Shown here one piece after another: positions 46,546-57,588 of a DNA stretch of 64,000 nt. The stretch covers positions 138,414,277-138,478,276 of the forward strand of contig OX352761.1 of NCBI GenBank assembly GCA_947095585.1. Direction: 5' to 3'. Origin of the DNA: Nephrocerus scutellatus (lineage: Eukaryota; Arthropoda; Insecta; Diptera; Pipunculidae). The notes beneath the pieces are model-generated. The model saw only the letters and a program-made list of their open reading frames with translations. It was not told the origin of the DNA and made no database searches. A program made the translations under genes and the position numbers. Each line of letters starts with the position of its first letter. The stretch's first letter is position 1.

Positions 46546-46689
46546 TCTATTTAAATAAAAAAATAAGATTAAGATAGTTATTTAGAAATAGTTGTACCTC
46601 TCACCTCATCTCACCTCGAGCAAGTCTCTGGGACATCAACTTTCTACTGAATAGCGATGTTATTATGATATAAATTGAAAGAGGAGAAT

Positions 46690-47472
46690 CCTCTATGAGA
46701 CAGATTTACTTTGGTGGTCGTCAAGTGGTTAGAGTATTATATCACCTCAACATAATCTGCTAGTCCCGATGGTATTCCCTCTTCCATTTTCCATTTCTGT
46801 TATACTTATGGAGTCGTTCCAATGAATTGGAAAACAGTCTTTATCCAGCCTGTTCCTAAATAAGACGAACCTTCATCTCTTTCCTCCTATCGACCTATTA
46901 CGCCATACTTTCTAAGATGATGGAAACGCTGATCAATCGTAAGCATAAGCAATGCCTTGATCCACGTGAAATCCTAAGCGACCAGCAGTACGGTTTTCGT
47001 AGCTACGTTATACAGGGGACCTGGTGGTTTATATCACTGAAAAGTGGAACTATTCACAAATTTGGTGAAAGCAAAGTTGTTGCAGTCGATATTTCCTAGA
47101 AATTAGTCAGTGTCTGCCATCAAGCTCTTTTGTCGAAAATGAATGCCTATGGAATTGATAAGGCCCTGCTTGATCGGACTAGTAGCTACCTATTTGGCTG
47201 TTCAATCCAGGTTATATTGGACGGTTTAAAATCCAGTGTTCACCGCATAAACGCCGGTGTTCCACAAGGCTCTGTTTTGTCTCGGACACTCTTTCTCATC
47301 CACTTCTAATCCAATCCATTTTTTCGCCGACGACAACACGCTTAGCTTTTCATATGATTTCACGCTTTTGCACGCCCCTCTACGTCGCAAGTGGAACTTG
47401 AACAAGAACGTATTCTGTGCTAAGCATTATAAGGGTGCAAATCCCTTTAGCGTGTGTACATTATAAAAAAAA
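46690..47472 (+). mobile_element. LINE family C copy 4, internally deleted but with 3' tail
   Basis: Plus-strand copy. MRQIYFGGRQVVRVLYHLN at about 46693-46750 and SPDGIPSSIFHF correspond to the linker of copy 3. VPMNWKTVFIQPVPK and SSYRPIT follow, then METLINRKHKQCLDPREILS (46920-46980) and QQYGFRSYV. Motif A is VAVDIS then a stop; INAGVPQGSVLSRTLFLIH lies at about 47245-47305, then a frameshifted FADD at about 47325-47340. After ttgaacaagaacgtattctg (near 47400) it skips the thumb and C-terminus and joins gcgtgtgtacattataaaaa at about 47450-47472, matching the terminal sequence and A-rich tail of copy 3. The deletion may predate insertion. Confidence 0.85.
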
Positions 47473-50400
47473 AGTTCGAGCAACGTTTAGTTTTTACTAG
47501 GGATGGTATTTAATTTAGAGAAAAAACACACCCTTTTTTATTTTCCTTTATTTCTTGTAGAGAGAAAAAAACACAGCCTTTTTCCATATTGTATTCCTAG
47601 TAATATATAAATGAAAATATTTATTTCTGTCGACTGTATACCAACATACACATATGCGCCATCAGTCAACTGTCAATTACCAGATTCCGTTGTCATACAT
47701 GCCATACATTACGAGCAACCGCATGCATCAACTCTCCTTGTGATGAAACAATAAGGGAATTTGTCCACTATATTTCATTATACGTCGACCGTGTGGCATT
47801 CTAGCCGACGCTAGAAGAAAAACTAAGCAAAACACAGACCGGAAACAGCGACGGACATTACATCTTTTGCAACCTATCGATTTGATTAGTTTGCCGCCCA
47901 GGAGAAATGACCCAGGTACTCCACTCTGGTAACGGAATGTAATTGAAGATTGAATTTAATGATGCCGATCCAATTCCTTCGACCACCTCGTTTGACCGAT
48001 AGTCTAAGGGTGTCTTGCAATTAATTTCTTTGTTTTTCCGGATCACTAGACACCGACAACGGCCTTTGCTGTCGCTGTGAAAATGTCCTTAGTTGCACGT
48101 AAAAGGGAGAAGAGGACAGAAAAAAATCACTTATAGTGAGGGCAGTTTCATCGGATATAAATTATTTCCCAAATTCTTTTGAGGATTAATTGTTGTGTGA
48201 AGATAAATAAAAATGTTTGGCGGGCATTGCTAAATAATTGCGATTGTTGATTTGAAGGATGTTGTGAATAATAAGAAAAGTTTCTCGTATTGGTTAACAA
48301 TAACTTTATAATGACAATAATTTGTGAACCTTAAGCCGACTTTCTTTCCCTTCGATAACATGTCCTTCAAATCGGTCCGCAAATTATTTTCCAGCAAGAT
48401 ATATATGTTCTTCCGACCTCTACCTTTCGAGCATAATATGAACTTCGACGTCGCAGTGTCCTTCTTTCAAATTCGCTGTGATACCATTGTAATTTGTTTT
48501 TGATTTAAGCTCTTTGCTGGGATCTGTATGCTAGTACTGATACATCCATTGTCTAGCGCATCAGTAGCAAAATATATTTAATTTAAAGTGTCTTGACAGA
48601 CTAAAAACCCGTGCTATTAATTCTGGTTTCATGCTGTAATCGGCTGCTAAAAACTACCACTCACTTCACAGTGCTAAGAAAGCGAATAAAAAAGCAAAAT
48701 TAATTACATACAACGTAAATTACTTTTTTTCTTTGGCGATGTATATACAAAATCATTAACATGTGCGTTCACTTATTTTCTTATTTTCTTCAGGGATATA
48801 CGAAACAACTCTTTGCTTCAGGCTACGATAACAAATTATGATCGTAATTACATGACAGAGGGTGCCTCTGCTATTCTTGGCACAGCTTAGTGGGTGCGAA
48901 GGCGTTAAGCGAACATTGGTCAATTTAAGTAACATTGTTACTTTCGTCGTACTGATGAGCTTGTTAATAGAATAAAACAGGACCTCGATTAAACGAAATG
49001 AATGTGCATTTTGTATTCCATTTTGGTCAGGTGATTAGGCTATAAAATAATAATTATTGTTTTTCTTCGGCTATAACGAATGTGATTACGTTCCTTGTGT
49101 ACTTATAGCAAATAGATTGGTAGTTCAATGAACAAGGATTAATGCGATTTGTGTAAGCTGTAAGGAATTCACGTATTTTCAACGCCTACTCCTAAGTTAA
49201 GTTATGTACAATTTGACACTTAACTTACATTTATTCAACGCACACCTTGCGCATAGGCATCCGTCCATTTTTTACTATCGCAATAAGATAAGATATTTGA
49301 ATTACACTACAAGCTCTCGCTTAGTCTTCAATGAATGACACAGAGGACCCATGTTTTCGGTAGGTTATTACAGTATAAAGACTTTCGGTTAAGTTTCTTT
49401 CCAGTGCTGTGATAGTCGCTGCCAGAAAGAAAAACAAAATATTATTCAGGTCCGCTGCGATGAGACGAACGCCATTAAATGGGAGAGCATGTCACTAGGC
49501 TCTGCTGTTCCATTTATCAGTTCCCAAGACTGCATTGCAATTGAACGAAAGGCATTTCCATATTGTTTAAAATTAATAGAACCGTCAAAAGGACGCCTGT
49601 CTATGACATCAAGTTTGATTGCATGCAGGCATGTGATATGCGTTGTAGACATTTCCAAACACAAGGCTTTTCCAGAGGGTACACATAAAGTTCCTAAGAA
49701 CAGCAGAATAACGTTTGCTACAGGATAGGATAGAAAGCATACAAAAAATTTTTTCTGTTGTCAATTAATAGGAATGCATTTAAGCTATATTCCGGTATAT
49801 TATATACAGGACAGCTGATGTTAAGAAACACAATGCCAATACTATTAGGCTAACACATTGGACATCGTGTCCTACATGCATCCTTTGCATCATAATTTAT
49901 GGTATCCCTTCGTATTCTCCCGACTATAAAAGACTCAAACCGAAATATCCTTAGTGAATTTTGTGGTTCAGAAACTAGCTGAGCGATTGTTGTCCGCACA
50001 GCATCGGTGCCGTTAGTAGAGCAATCCCATCGCACACACATCAATCATGACCATGAGTAAAGGATAAATTTAAATTTGTGCAGCTGATAGCGCAAAATGG
50101 CAAACAGTAATCAATTCGAAATAATTGAGCCCATATTGTGTTCACTGCAGAGCATGTGTGGTATCCACCACAGTGTTTCTCTGGAATGAGCAGGTAGCAA
50201 CAGCTTGTCGGCAGGCGTGACTACTCGGTGGTGTAGCGGGGCAACCTTTTGTTCTGACTCTAATCACATTTGTGGCAATTGTACCTTTATCGTGATTCCA
50301 ACCCATGATGTGTATCAGTGAGAATGAGGGAGTTCTTTGGCGCTCTATATGATGGTTCTGCCCCCGGGAGAACAATCAGGACTTTATACTACTCGTACAC

Positions 50401-52059
50401 TCGGCAAACACGTATGCGATGCGAATCATCTTGCTTTTGGGAAGATAACATATTCATTCGGTTTGGTTTGTGCCAAATTCTCATTCTGTATGCTGTCTGC
50501 CTTTAACCAACCAATCTGGAATCAATAAATCAACGCCAAGCACATACCGCAAACTGCATGCATAACTATTTTCTGCTGTTGAAAGTGCAGTGCAGTCCGT
50601 AGAAGAGGTACATATACTAGGGATCCAGAAAAGCGATATCGAACTCACCTAGACTGGCCGATGAAATTTCTTTTTTTAGGGGTTTTTATCCGCCAACTCT
50701 CTCATCGACAGGAAGACTGTAAGTTGTTTTATTTGGATATGGTCCACTGTATTATCCATGCAGAACATGGAACAGAACATATAGATGAGTGTTCGGACTT
50801 GTACGTTTACGACTTTAATCACAGCAGCATTGATTATATTTCCGTAACATTTCTGTTTCTGGTAAAATTGTTATTTATGGGACTAAAATTTATTACGCCG
50901 CTTAAAACCAAAAAGTTGGCTTATTTCGGAATCTAATTCAAATCAAGGTTGGAATGGTTTTTATGTTTTTTTAAACTCAAGAGAAGCTCTCTTCTAGATC
51001 CTGATTGTTTTCTTAGACGAATCATGTATAAATTGTTAAGTGTAACATTACACTTTTTTTAGAAGTAATACGACGTCAACCTCTCAGCCAACTTTTAATT
51101 GAGACATGCTCTTTAGATGCTGCTTCTATTTTTCAAAATGTCGTTGGTAAAGTTTCAATGCTTGTACGCTTTTATTTATATTTACAAACGAACAGATCCA
51201 ACCACAAAACAACCATAATAATTACAACCTTACAAGTAGATGTGAAACTGAACAACAGGCGTACATGTAAAAGTTTCATTTTAATGAAGAATATATCCAC
51301 CGCTTCTGTTCACTATTCTTACAGTCTCCGATAGTAAAAAGAACTTGTCGGACTGACGATACGTCCTCAGGTTATATTCTAAATAAACTCAAGCGGTAAA
51401 CAGAAAGTTGTTCTGCGAATGAGAATGCATCGTCGTCACCAATGTATCGTCCTCTTTTATCTTGGGCGCTAAGACTGACGGTAAATACTTTTCCATTAAT
51501 ATACGGTAGCACGTCCGACCTACCAAGCCCATCCCATTTGTATTCGGGCTATTCGAAGGGCGCTGAACTCTTTGCTACCAAAAGCCTGTTTTTCTTCTTC
51601 CTACAGTACTCCAGTTTAGAGGAGAATGTTATGTGGGTAACGAGACTTTTGTTGAGTTCTTCTCTAAACAATCGCAGCACAAAGAAAAACCAGAACTATA
51701 GAAACTAGTTTTCTTCTTATATGTTAGTTAACAAGAAAAACACCTTGTAGCAGTTTGTTTAACATCAAATATTAAAAATGTCAATATAAATTGGGTTGGA
51801 GTGTGTGTTGTACTGAATTTATTACTTGAACTGAAAGCAAAATCACAATTTGGTTGCCACAAAGGAAGAATTATGAGCTGGAAAAACTTTAATTTTGTTG
51901 TGAAAAGCAGTCACAGTAAAATGCATATTATCAATTTTTCTTGAATTCTTTGGTGTAATTCCATGCAATGTTTTAGTTAATTATCCAGAATATTATACTT
52001 GTGCCAATGCACCATTCGAAATTTTAATTTTTCTTGTATAGAACATGCAGTAGGTATAT
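47473..52059. other. No firm gene
   Basis: About 4.6 kb with no transposon match. Open frames at 49446-49717 and 49850-50044 (both minus) are near a reasonable splice-acceptor sequence and are discussed as a weak candidate. Frames at 50142-50375 (minus), 50318-50528 and 50661-50936 (plus) and 51442-51708 (plus) are unrecognised. No tandem repeats were noticed. Confidence 0.4.
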
Positions 52060-53640
52060 TCCCGATCTGATGTAAAATGGAGGTGCATTGTTGTACCGGT
52101 GTAAAACCTCCGATGACTTTGAAATAGCTAATGGAATAAACTCTGATGTGGAAGAATCTGACATAATCCATGTTCTTTCTACCTTAAAATCTAAGCTTTC
52201 ATGCGGGTCGGATGTGATAAGTAACATGGTTTTAATGAAGATTAGTCATCTTGTCTGCTCCCCACTGACCTATTTAGAAAGTGGTGTGTTCCCTGAATGC
52301 CTACAAACTGCTGTGATGATCCATAGGTGAAAAGGTGACAGTAGTGATCCCAACAACTACAGACATATATCTCTTTTGTCAGTTTTTTCGAAAATTTTTG
52401 AGAAATTAATGACAAAGAAAATGATAAACTTCTTAGAAAAAAAAAGCTGCTTAGCGATTTTCAGTTTGGTCTGGAAAGTCCACCAAGGACGCTATGCTGA
52501 TGTTTTTGGTGAACATTTATGAGGGACTTGACAAAAGCAATAACTTGATCTCACTAAAGCTTTTGATCTAGTTGACCATAAGCTTTTAAAAAAAGTACTC
52601 GAAAGACTTGGTTTTAGAGGCAATAGCCTAAAATTGATCGTGTCCTACCTCCAAAACAGAACATAGTACGTTTGAATGAATTCCATATTAAGTAATAAAT
52701 TGCCTTGCGCTGAAACAGGTGTTCCACAGGGTTCAGTTCTAGGACCTCTTTTGTTTATTATTTACACTAACTCGATTTTCAAGCTGCCGCTCTATGGAAA
52801 AGTCGTGGCCTATGCTGATGATTTGGCTCTTTCGTATACAGCTTCGTGTTAATACTATAAGGCAACATATAAATTGCGATGTATTGCAATTGAACAGATG
52901 GCTAATACTCCATTGCATGATTCTTTCCTCTAAGTCCAAGGTAATGTTATTTCACACAAGAAACAATGCTTGATAAATGGAGTGATGTTTCATACCCTAA
53001 CTTGTGATCAAGCTCATTGCAACACATCTTGCATTGAACTGGAATCTGTTCTGGAGTTCAAATATCCTGGGCTAACTCTTAATTGCAATTTAACTTGGCC
53101 CCACATAGCCAGTATTAGAAAAATGCTATATATTGCTATGAACAGAATATTTTATTTAAGAAGACTAGTTCCACCTAACCTACTGGTTGCTATATACTAT
53201 GCTCTAGTAAACGCGCGTCTAATGTATGGTATTACTTGCTGGGGCTGTGCATATTTAAGTAATCTTCAGACACTTATTACAGCTCAAAAAAAAAGTTGTA
53301 AGAATTATTACTTTTAAACAGATGTTGGATCATACGCTTCCACTTTTCAGATCCCTGGGCTTACTCACTCTTCGATATTTATATGTGTTTAAAGTTCTCA
53401 AGCTATTTTATTTTCGAGGCTATCTTAACCGGAGAAAGAATTTAAGTTATGAGATCTTAGGCGACTGTTTTAACATCTACAGTAAGAACTGAACACTACA
53501 GACATTTTGCAAGAAAATATATCCTTTTATTTTCAATAAACTTCCTCCAGATATATGCAATGCAACTGAGAGTAAGTCTTTGTTTTTGTTAAAGTAGAGA
53601 AACTGGCTGCTAAAAAGATCGGAAATTGAATCGCTGATTC
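52060..53640 (+). mobile_element. LINE family D copy 2: most of the reverse transcriptase ORF
   Basis: Plus-strand CR1/Jockey-group style ORF2. In order: DIIHVLSTLKSKLSCGSDVI (about 52160-52220); LESGVFPECLQTAVMIH, then a stop where the family has K; KGDSSDPNNYRHISLLSVFS (52332-52390); MTKKMINFLEKKKLLSDFQF (52410-52470); motif A LDLTKAFDLVDHKLL (about 52545-52590); TGVPQGSVLGPLLFIIYTNS (52718-52775); VVAYADDLAL with YADD at 52811-52822; LQLNRW; LEFKYPGLTLNCNLTW (about 53050-53100); MNRIFYLRRLVPPNLLVAIY; ARLMYGITCWG (about 53213-53247). A C-terminal part to about 53640 is badly frameshifted. It is among the longest RT copies in the window, yet it has at least four frame breaks. No endonuclease was seen upstream, so it is 5' truncated. 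Confidence 0.88.
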
Positions 53641-53669
53641 AAGTGATGCTATACAACTTAGCTAAGTGT

Positions 53670-54320
53670 TTGAACATTACTTATTTGGCAATAATTACCA
53701 CTATACACCTTACCGAAAGCACTATACATATATGTGTTTCCCAAGAAACTGCGCGATTAAAGATCAGTCCTAGGTTTTCAGCTGCATCAGCCCACATGAA
53801 CAGACTATTACCAATTTTGACCGATTGAAAGTCAGATACATCAAGAATTTTACGATGTATAGCTTGCGGCTGGTACTTTTTTGAGTTTAATCGTAGCTCA
53901 TGTTTTAGGGACCAGTCATTTACGCTTGAAAAATGTTCGTTTATTAGATAAATAGTGTCATCAATCGCATTCAGAGAACAACTCATGAAAAGTTGAACAT
54001 CGTCCGCATACATGTCAACTGAACAATGCCTAAATAATTTAGGTAGTTCGTTCACATATAACGAGAATAGTGTCTAATGCCTAAGATTGATTCTTGCGGT
54101 ACAACGTTCCATACTTTACGGAAACTTTTCAAGTCTTTTCACCAACTACCACTCGTTGTTGCATTCCTTCTTAGTAAGTGGAGATACGTTTTGCAGATAA
54201 AAATTAAATCCTTTATTAGTTTATTGCACAGAATCAAGTGATTTTCATTATCAAATGCTTAAGATCAATGCATAATACTATGTTTAAAGTAGAACACAAT
54301 AGATAATCAAGGGTTTTTAA
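53670..54320 (-). mobile_element. LINE RT fragment, convergent with the preceding copy
   Basis: The minus-strand open frame 54055-53681 begins NELPKLFRHCSVDMYADDVQ, the block after the GVPQGSILGP motif (damaged here as VPQESILGIRHYS near 54070-54110), with YADD at about 54000. It goes on through VNDWSLKHELRLNSKKYQPQ, GNSLFMWADAAENLGLIFNR and WETHICIVLS. Upstream, to about 54320, the palm region is hardly readable. It is a different lineage from family C and from the copy at 52060, though also CR1/Jockey-like. The two LINE pieces meet tail to tail near 53650-53670. Confidence 0.8.
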
Positions 54321-56002
54321 TATTGAGTCGAAACTTATATGCCTGTGAGGTCTATAAATCTCTCCAAGTTAAATTTTTTGGGATTTATCGGCTAATTAAT
54401 TAATTAAAGTGTAGACCATCTTCAGTCGGTCTTCCCTACTACATGGTTAAGTGATATCACAGAAATCCTCATCAAAATATACATTTTCACACCATTCGGT
54501 TTAGAGTACGTTGTAGAGTCAAAAGTGGCTGAATAGACAAAAGAGATATGATAAAAAGCAATGGTTCTTAGCCCTTCCACATTGATTGATGGATGTAAGT
54601 CAGCAATTCCCTTAGTAAGGATTTTTTAGGCTCCGCCTCATTGCTCTAAATCCTCGCATTTCCATTTCACACTGGTGAAATGTTTCTCCAATTATCTGCT
54701 GATATTTTCAATGCAACACACTATATAATAGGTTATTCCCTCTCCTTGTTGCAATCAAAAGAGCCTTTTATCTTATCAAGTTTATGATAAAATATTACAT
54801 TGAAAGGTACAGGTCACAAAAAGGGAGATGCAATATCTACCACAAAACAAACAAAGAATGAATGAAGAAAAATAAAAACAAATACCTTTGGGGAGTATAA
54901 TTGAATAGAACAATAAAAAGACAACGACGAACGGCCTAGAGGCACCTCACAAAGGGGGTTACAAGCTTTCACCAAAAAACACTTTTGACTGGATTTTAAA
55001 TGCATGAATAAAACAAGGATATACGAGTTTTCAGAAGCAGTTCACCGTAAAAGCATAGCCGCACTTAGGGCATACCACCATAGGCATATATAGACTTGGA
55101 GCGATGAATGAAAGTGCTAGGCACATTTTTTTAACTTTTCTCTCAAGTCCCCTCCTTCTCTTCACTAAAACGTTATTGTTGCCTTGGACTTAAAGTTTAG
55201 AGTTTTCGTTTACTTTTTGTACTAAAGTGTGATCAATGATTAATTTACCTGAATTCAACGAGGTACAACAGAAAGAGGACGTTTGATTTCAGCAGCCTAA
55301 GCTCATTCCTTTGTGGGATTTTATAGGTACACTCTTAGATAAAGATGCCAACAAAGGAACAAAGGTTAATCGCATAAAAACTTTATAGGCGCGATAATTG
55401 AAAAATTTCAACTTTTAATGTACTTACTTTCTTTTAGCGGCTTTGTGACGTAAATCTTAATAATGAAAATGTTAAATGTTAACCGTGAATAATTTTCCGA
55501 GGTATTAATTGTGTTTCTTACATTAAATATGGACTCCAAAGTATTTGGATTCATTTTAACTAATCCATAATAATACTTTGTAACTAAAAGTTAACAAAAA
55601 CTTTTATGAAACAAAGTTAGCATTTATCTATCTTTAAATACCTTGTTGTTGATTAATGTTTTTGTCCTGAATGAGTTCACTTTTAAAGAACCAAACAAGT
55701 AAATGTAAAGAACTTTGTTTTTTAGTACAAAGTTTTATATATTTGTTTTATTTTTGCTTAGATACTTGTATAGCTTACTGAACGGTTAGCTATCAAACGA
55801 GCTGTTATAGGTAGGTATGTAGGAGAGTGGTGAACCCCACTGTACCTGCCAGGTCCTCAATTAGCTCTATTATGCGCAATTTTGATGTCATAAATCTCGA
55901 GGGACCTACCATGGATATTTGGGTGGTTTAAATTCAGCCTGCAGCGTTCAGATACGAGATTCACTCGATAGCCCTGTAATCTTAGAATCTAAAATAGTTT
56001 AC
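54321..56002. other. No gene recognised
   Basis: AT-rich spacer with only short orphan frames, such as 54814-55005 (minus). No repeat or transposon motif was recognised. Confidence 0.45.
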
Positions 56003-57018
56003 CTAAAATTCGGTGTCGGAAAGTATTAGAGTTTCTTTCTCAGTTTCATCTTTGGAACTTCTGCAGAAATTGCTGTGTGGTATACCCAAATTAGCAGCAT
56101 GGCTGCCCACCCTCTCCAGAGAGCCAATGTCCATAGCGACCCCCATCTTAGCCAATCTGTCCGCTCTCTCATATCTCCCTATATTACTGTGCCGCGGCAA
56201 CCATGCTATGGTTATCTTCTTGGCACCGTTATACGAGTTTCGAGTTTATTGTGGTCGCATTAATCGCCCTTACGACAGATTGGATATCAACATATATACC
56301 GTATGGTCCAGATTCTCTGAGTCGTACGTACTACACGTCGCAACATACTTAATAAAAATGTCAGGAGGTAATAGTGGCAAGATAGTGTTAAGGGCCTCAA
56401 TCGGACAAAACCATAGAGCTTTTGTTATGCCTTCTACTGATCGCTGTAACCACGTGAGTTTGGTGGCGTAATACTTCTTCTTCATCGCTGGCCACCAGAC
56501 CATAGGTAAGAATTGCCCGTGTAGAACAGCTGTGCACAGCCAGAGAGCTATTTTTGTTTGAAGGTCCCATTTCCTGTCGATGGTTTTGCTGCTGGCATAG
56601 AGGGCCATGCACGCTTTCAGTTCTCTATGTTAGCCTTCCACCTAAGCTTCCTATCCAAGTTTACTCCAAGATATTTTTTCTGCTGGAATAAGGCTGAAAC
56701 TTTTCCCGTTAAGTTTTGGAAGGATAAACGCCGGTATTTTTAGTGGTGAACAGTACCATTTCAGTCTTCCCAGGGTTAACTCAATGGCCATAGCTTGTTG
56801 CCAATGATCTGACTTTACCCAGGGCACTTTCCATGACTTCACTGATCACGAAAAGGTACTGGCCTGATACCTGATATCACCACGTCATCTGCGTACGCGA
56901 CTGCCTTCGTCCTATCCTCTTCAAGTTTTAGTAGCATTTTGTTAATTATAATAAGCCACAATAACACTCCTTGGAGGCTGCCTCTGTCGACTAGTTTGGT
57001 AATGTTACAGCTGCCATT
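56003..57018 (-). mobile_element. LINE family B copy 3: RT to RNase H
   Basis: Minus-strand copy. It starts at the insertion border with CNITKLVDRGSLQG (about 57013-56975; normal form is a GTPQGG-type motif). VAYADDVVI follows (YADD at 56884-56895), then the ELTLGRLKWYC region, and LNGKSFSLIPAEK with a frameshift near 56670. The thumb is ALYASSKTIDRKWDLQTKIA (56608-56545) and MVWWPAMKKKYYATKLTWLQ; EALNTILPLLPPDIFIKYVA lies at about 56410-56345. A deletion then removes most of the RNase H, leaving its end: PRHSNIGRYERADRLAKMGV (56200-56140), the GHxNIxGNExADxLAK motif. The copy is broken by stops. It resembles copy 1 at 9060 closely enough to be the same family. Confidence 0.88.
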
Positions 57019-57588
57019 TTAATATGGACACGATTACATAAAGAAAAATGAACTGTTTATTTATTATTATCGGAACTTTTTTTTTTTAAATGAGACCGAA
57101 GTTTGCCTGACAGTCAATGGAGATCGTTACCACAATGGTTATTTGTTTGTAAATATGGATAATATTGCTCCATTGATATGATGTTGTTTTAACCGGATGG
57201 TAATACGTCGACGGCAACCATCGACTTATTGAAATCAATATATGGTGATAAGTTGATTTGAGAATGAATAAAACAACTTGAATAACGCATAACGCACGCA
57301 TCACACGCAGTATCAAAGAGGCCGATGAGGCTGAGCTGCTCACAAAATATCAGCGCTCAAAGATGTGTGAAAGTTGGTTGAAAAGGATCCCAAAAGAACA
57401 CGCGGGATCATAGAAATTGCCATGAGGCTGAGCTGCTCATACAATCTCGGCCCTCTAGGTCCTGTGAAAGTTGGTTAAAACTGGCAATATGAACTGGTTA
57501 TATAAAAGGTTTTAAAAACAGATTGATCAATAAAATTTGACGCAATCCTCAGTCAGAAAAACAAAAACAGTTCTTTTTGTAGGTACAT
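57019..57588. mobile_element. Unidentified insertion of about 570 bp inside LINE family B
   Basis: The LINE reading frame stops at 57018 and a short continuation (SSHLRC on the minus strand) appears from about 57600 to 57625. The borders share a 12-bp direct repeat with one mismatch, TTACAGCTGCCA (57008-57019, extending one base past the LINE border) and TTATAGCTGCCA (57589-57600), as expected for a target duplication. The insert has no recognisable protein. It contains a 97-bp direct repeat, a strong TATA-type sequence tatataaaagg near 57499-57509 and aataaaatttg near 57530, features compatible with a retroelement regulatory region. A duplication of 12 bp is longer than the 4-6 bp usual for LTR elements, so a SINE-like or other target-primed element is also possible. 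Confidence 0.6.
57324..57479 (+). repeat. 97-bp direct repeat within the insertion
   Basis: atgaggctgagctgctca at 57325 recurs at 57422, and gtgaaagttggtt at 57367 recurs at 57464, both exactly 97 bp apart. The DNA between these anchors is diverged. Two units are visible. Confidence 0.8.

Noticed and set aside
49446..49664. Resemblance of INFKQYGNAF...W to the pore-loop region of four-domain ion channels
   Set aside because: Only a few positions fit, the selectivity-filter context is absent and no membrane segments flank it; judged to be chance.
56013..56471. 152-codon plus-strand open frame
   Set aside because: It is antisense to the family B LINE, whose minus-strand thumb and RNase H motifs account for the region.
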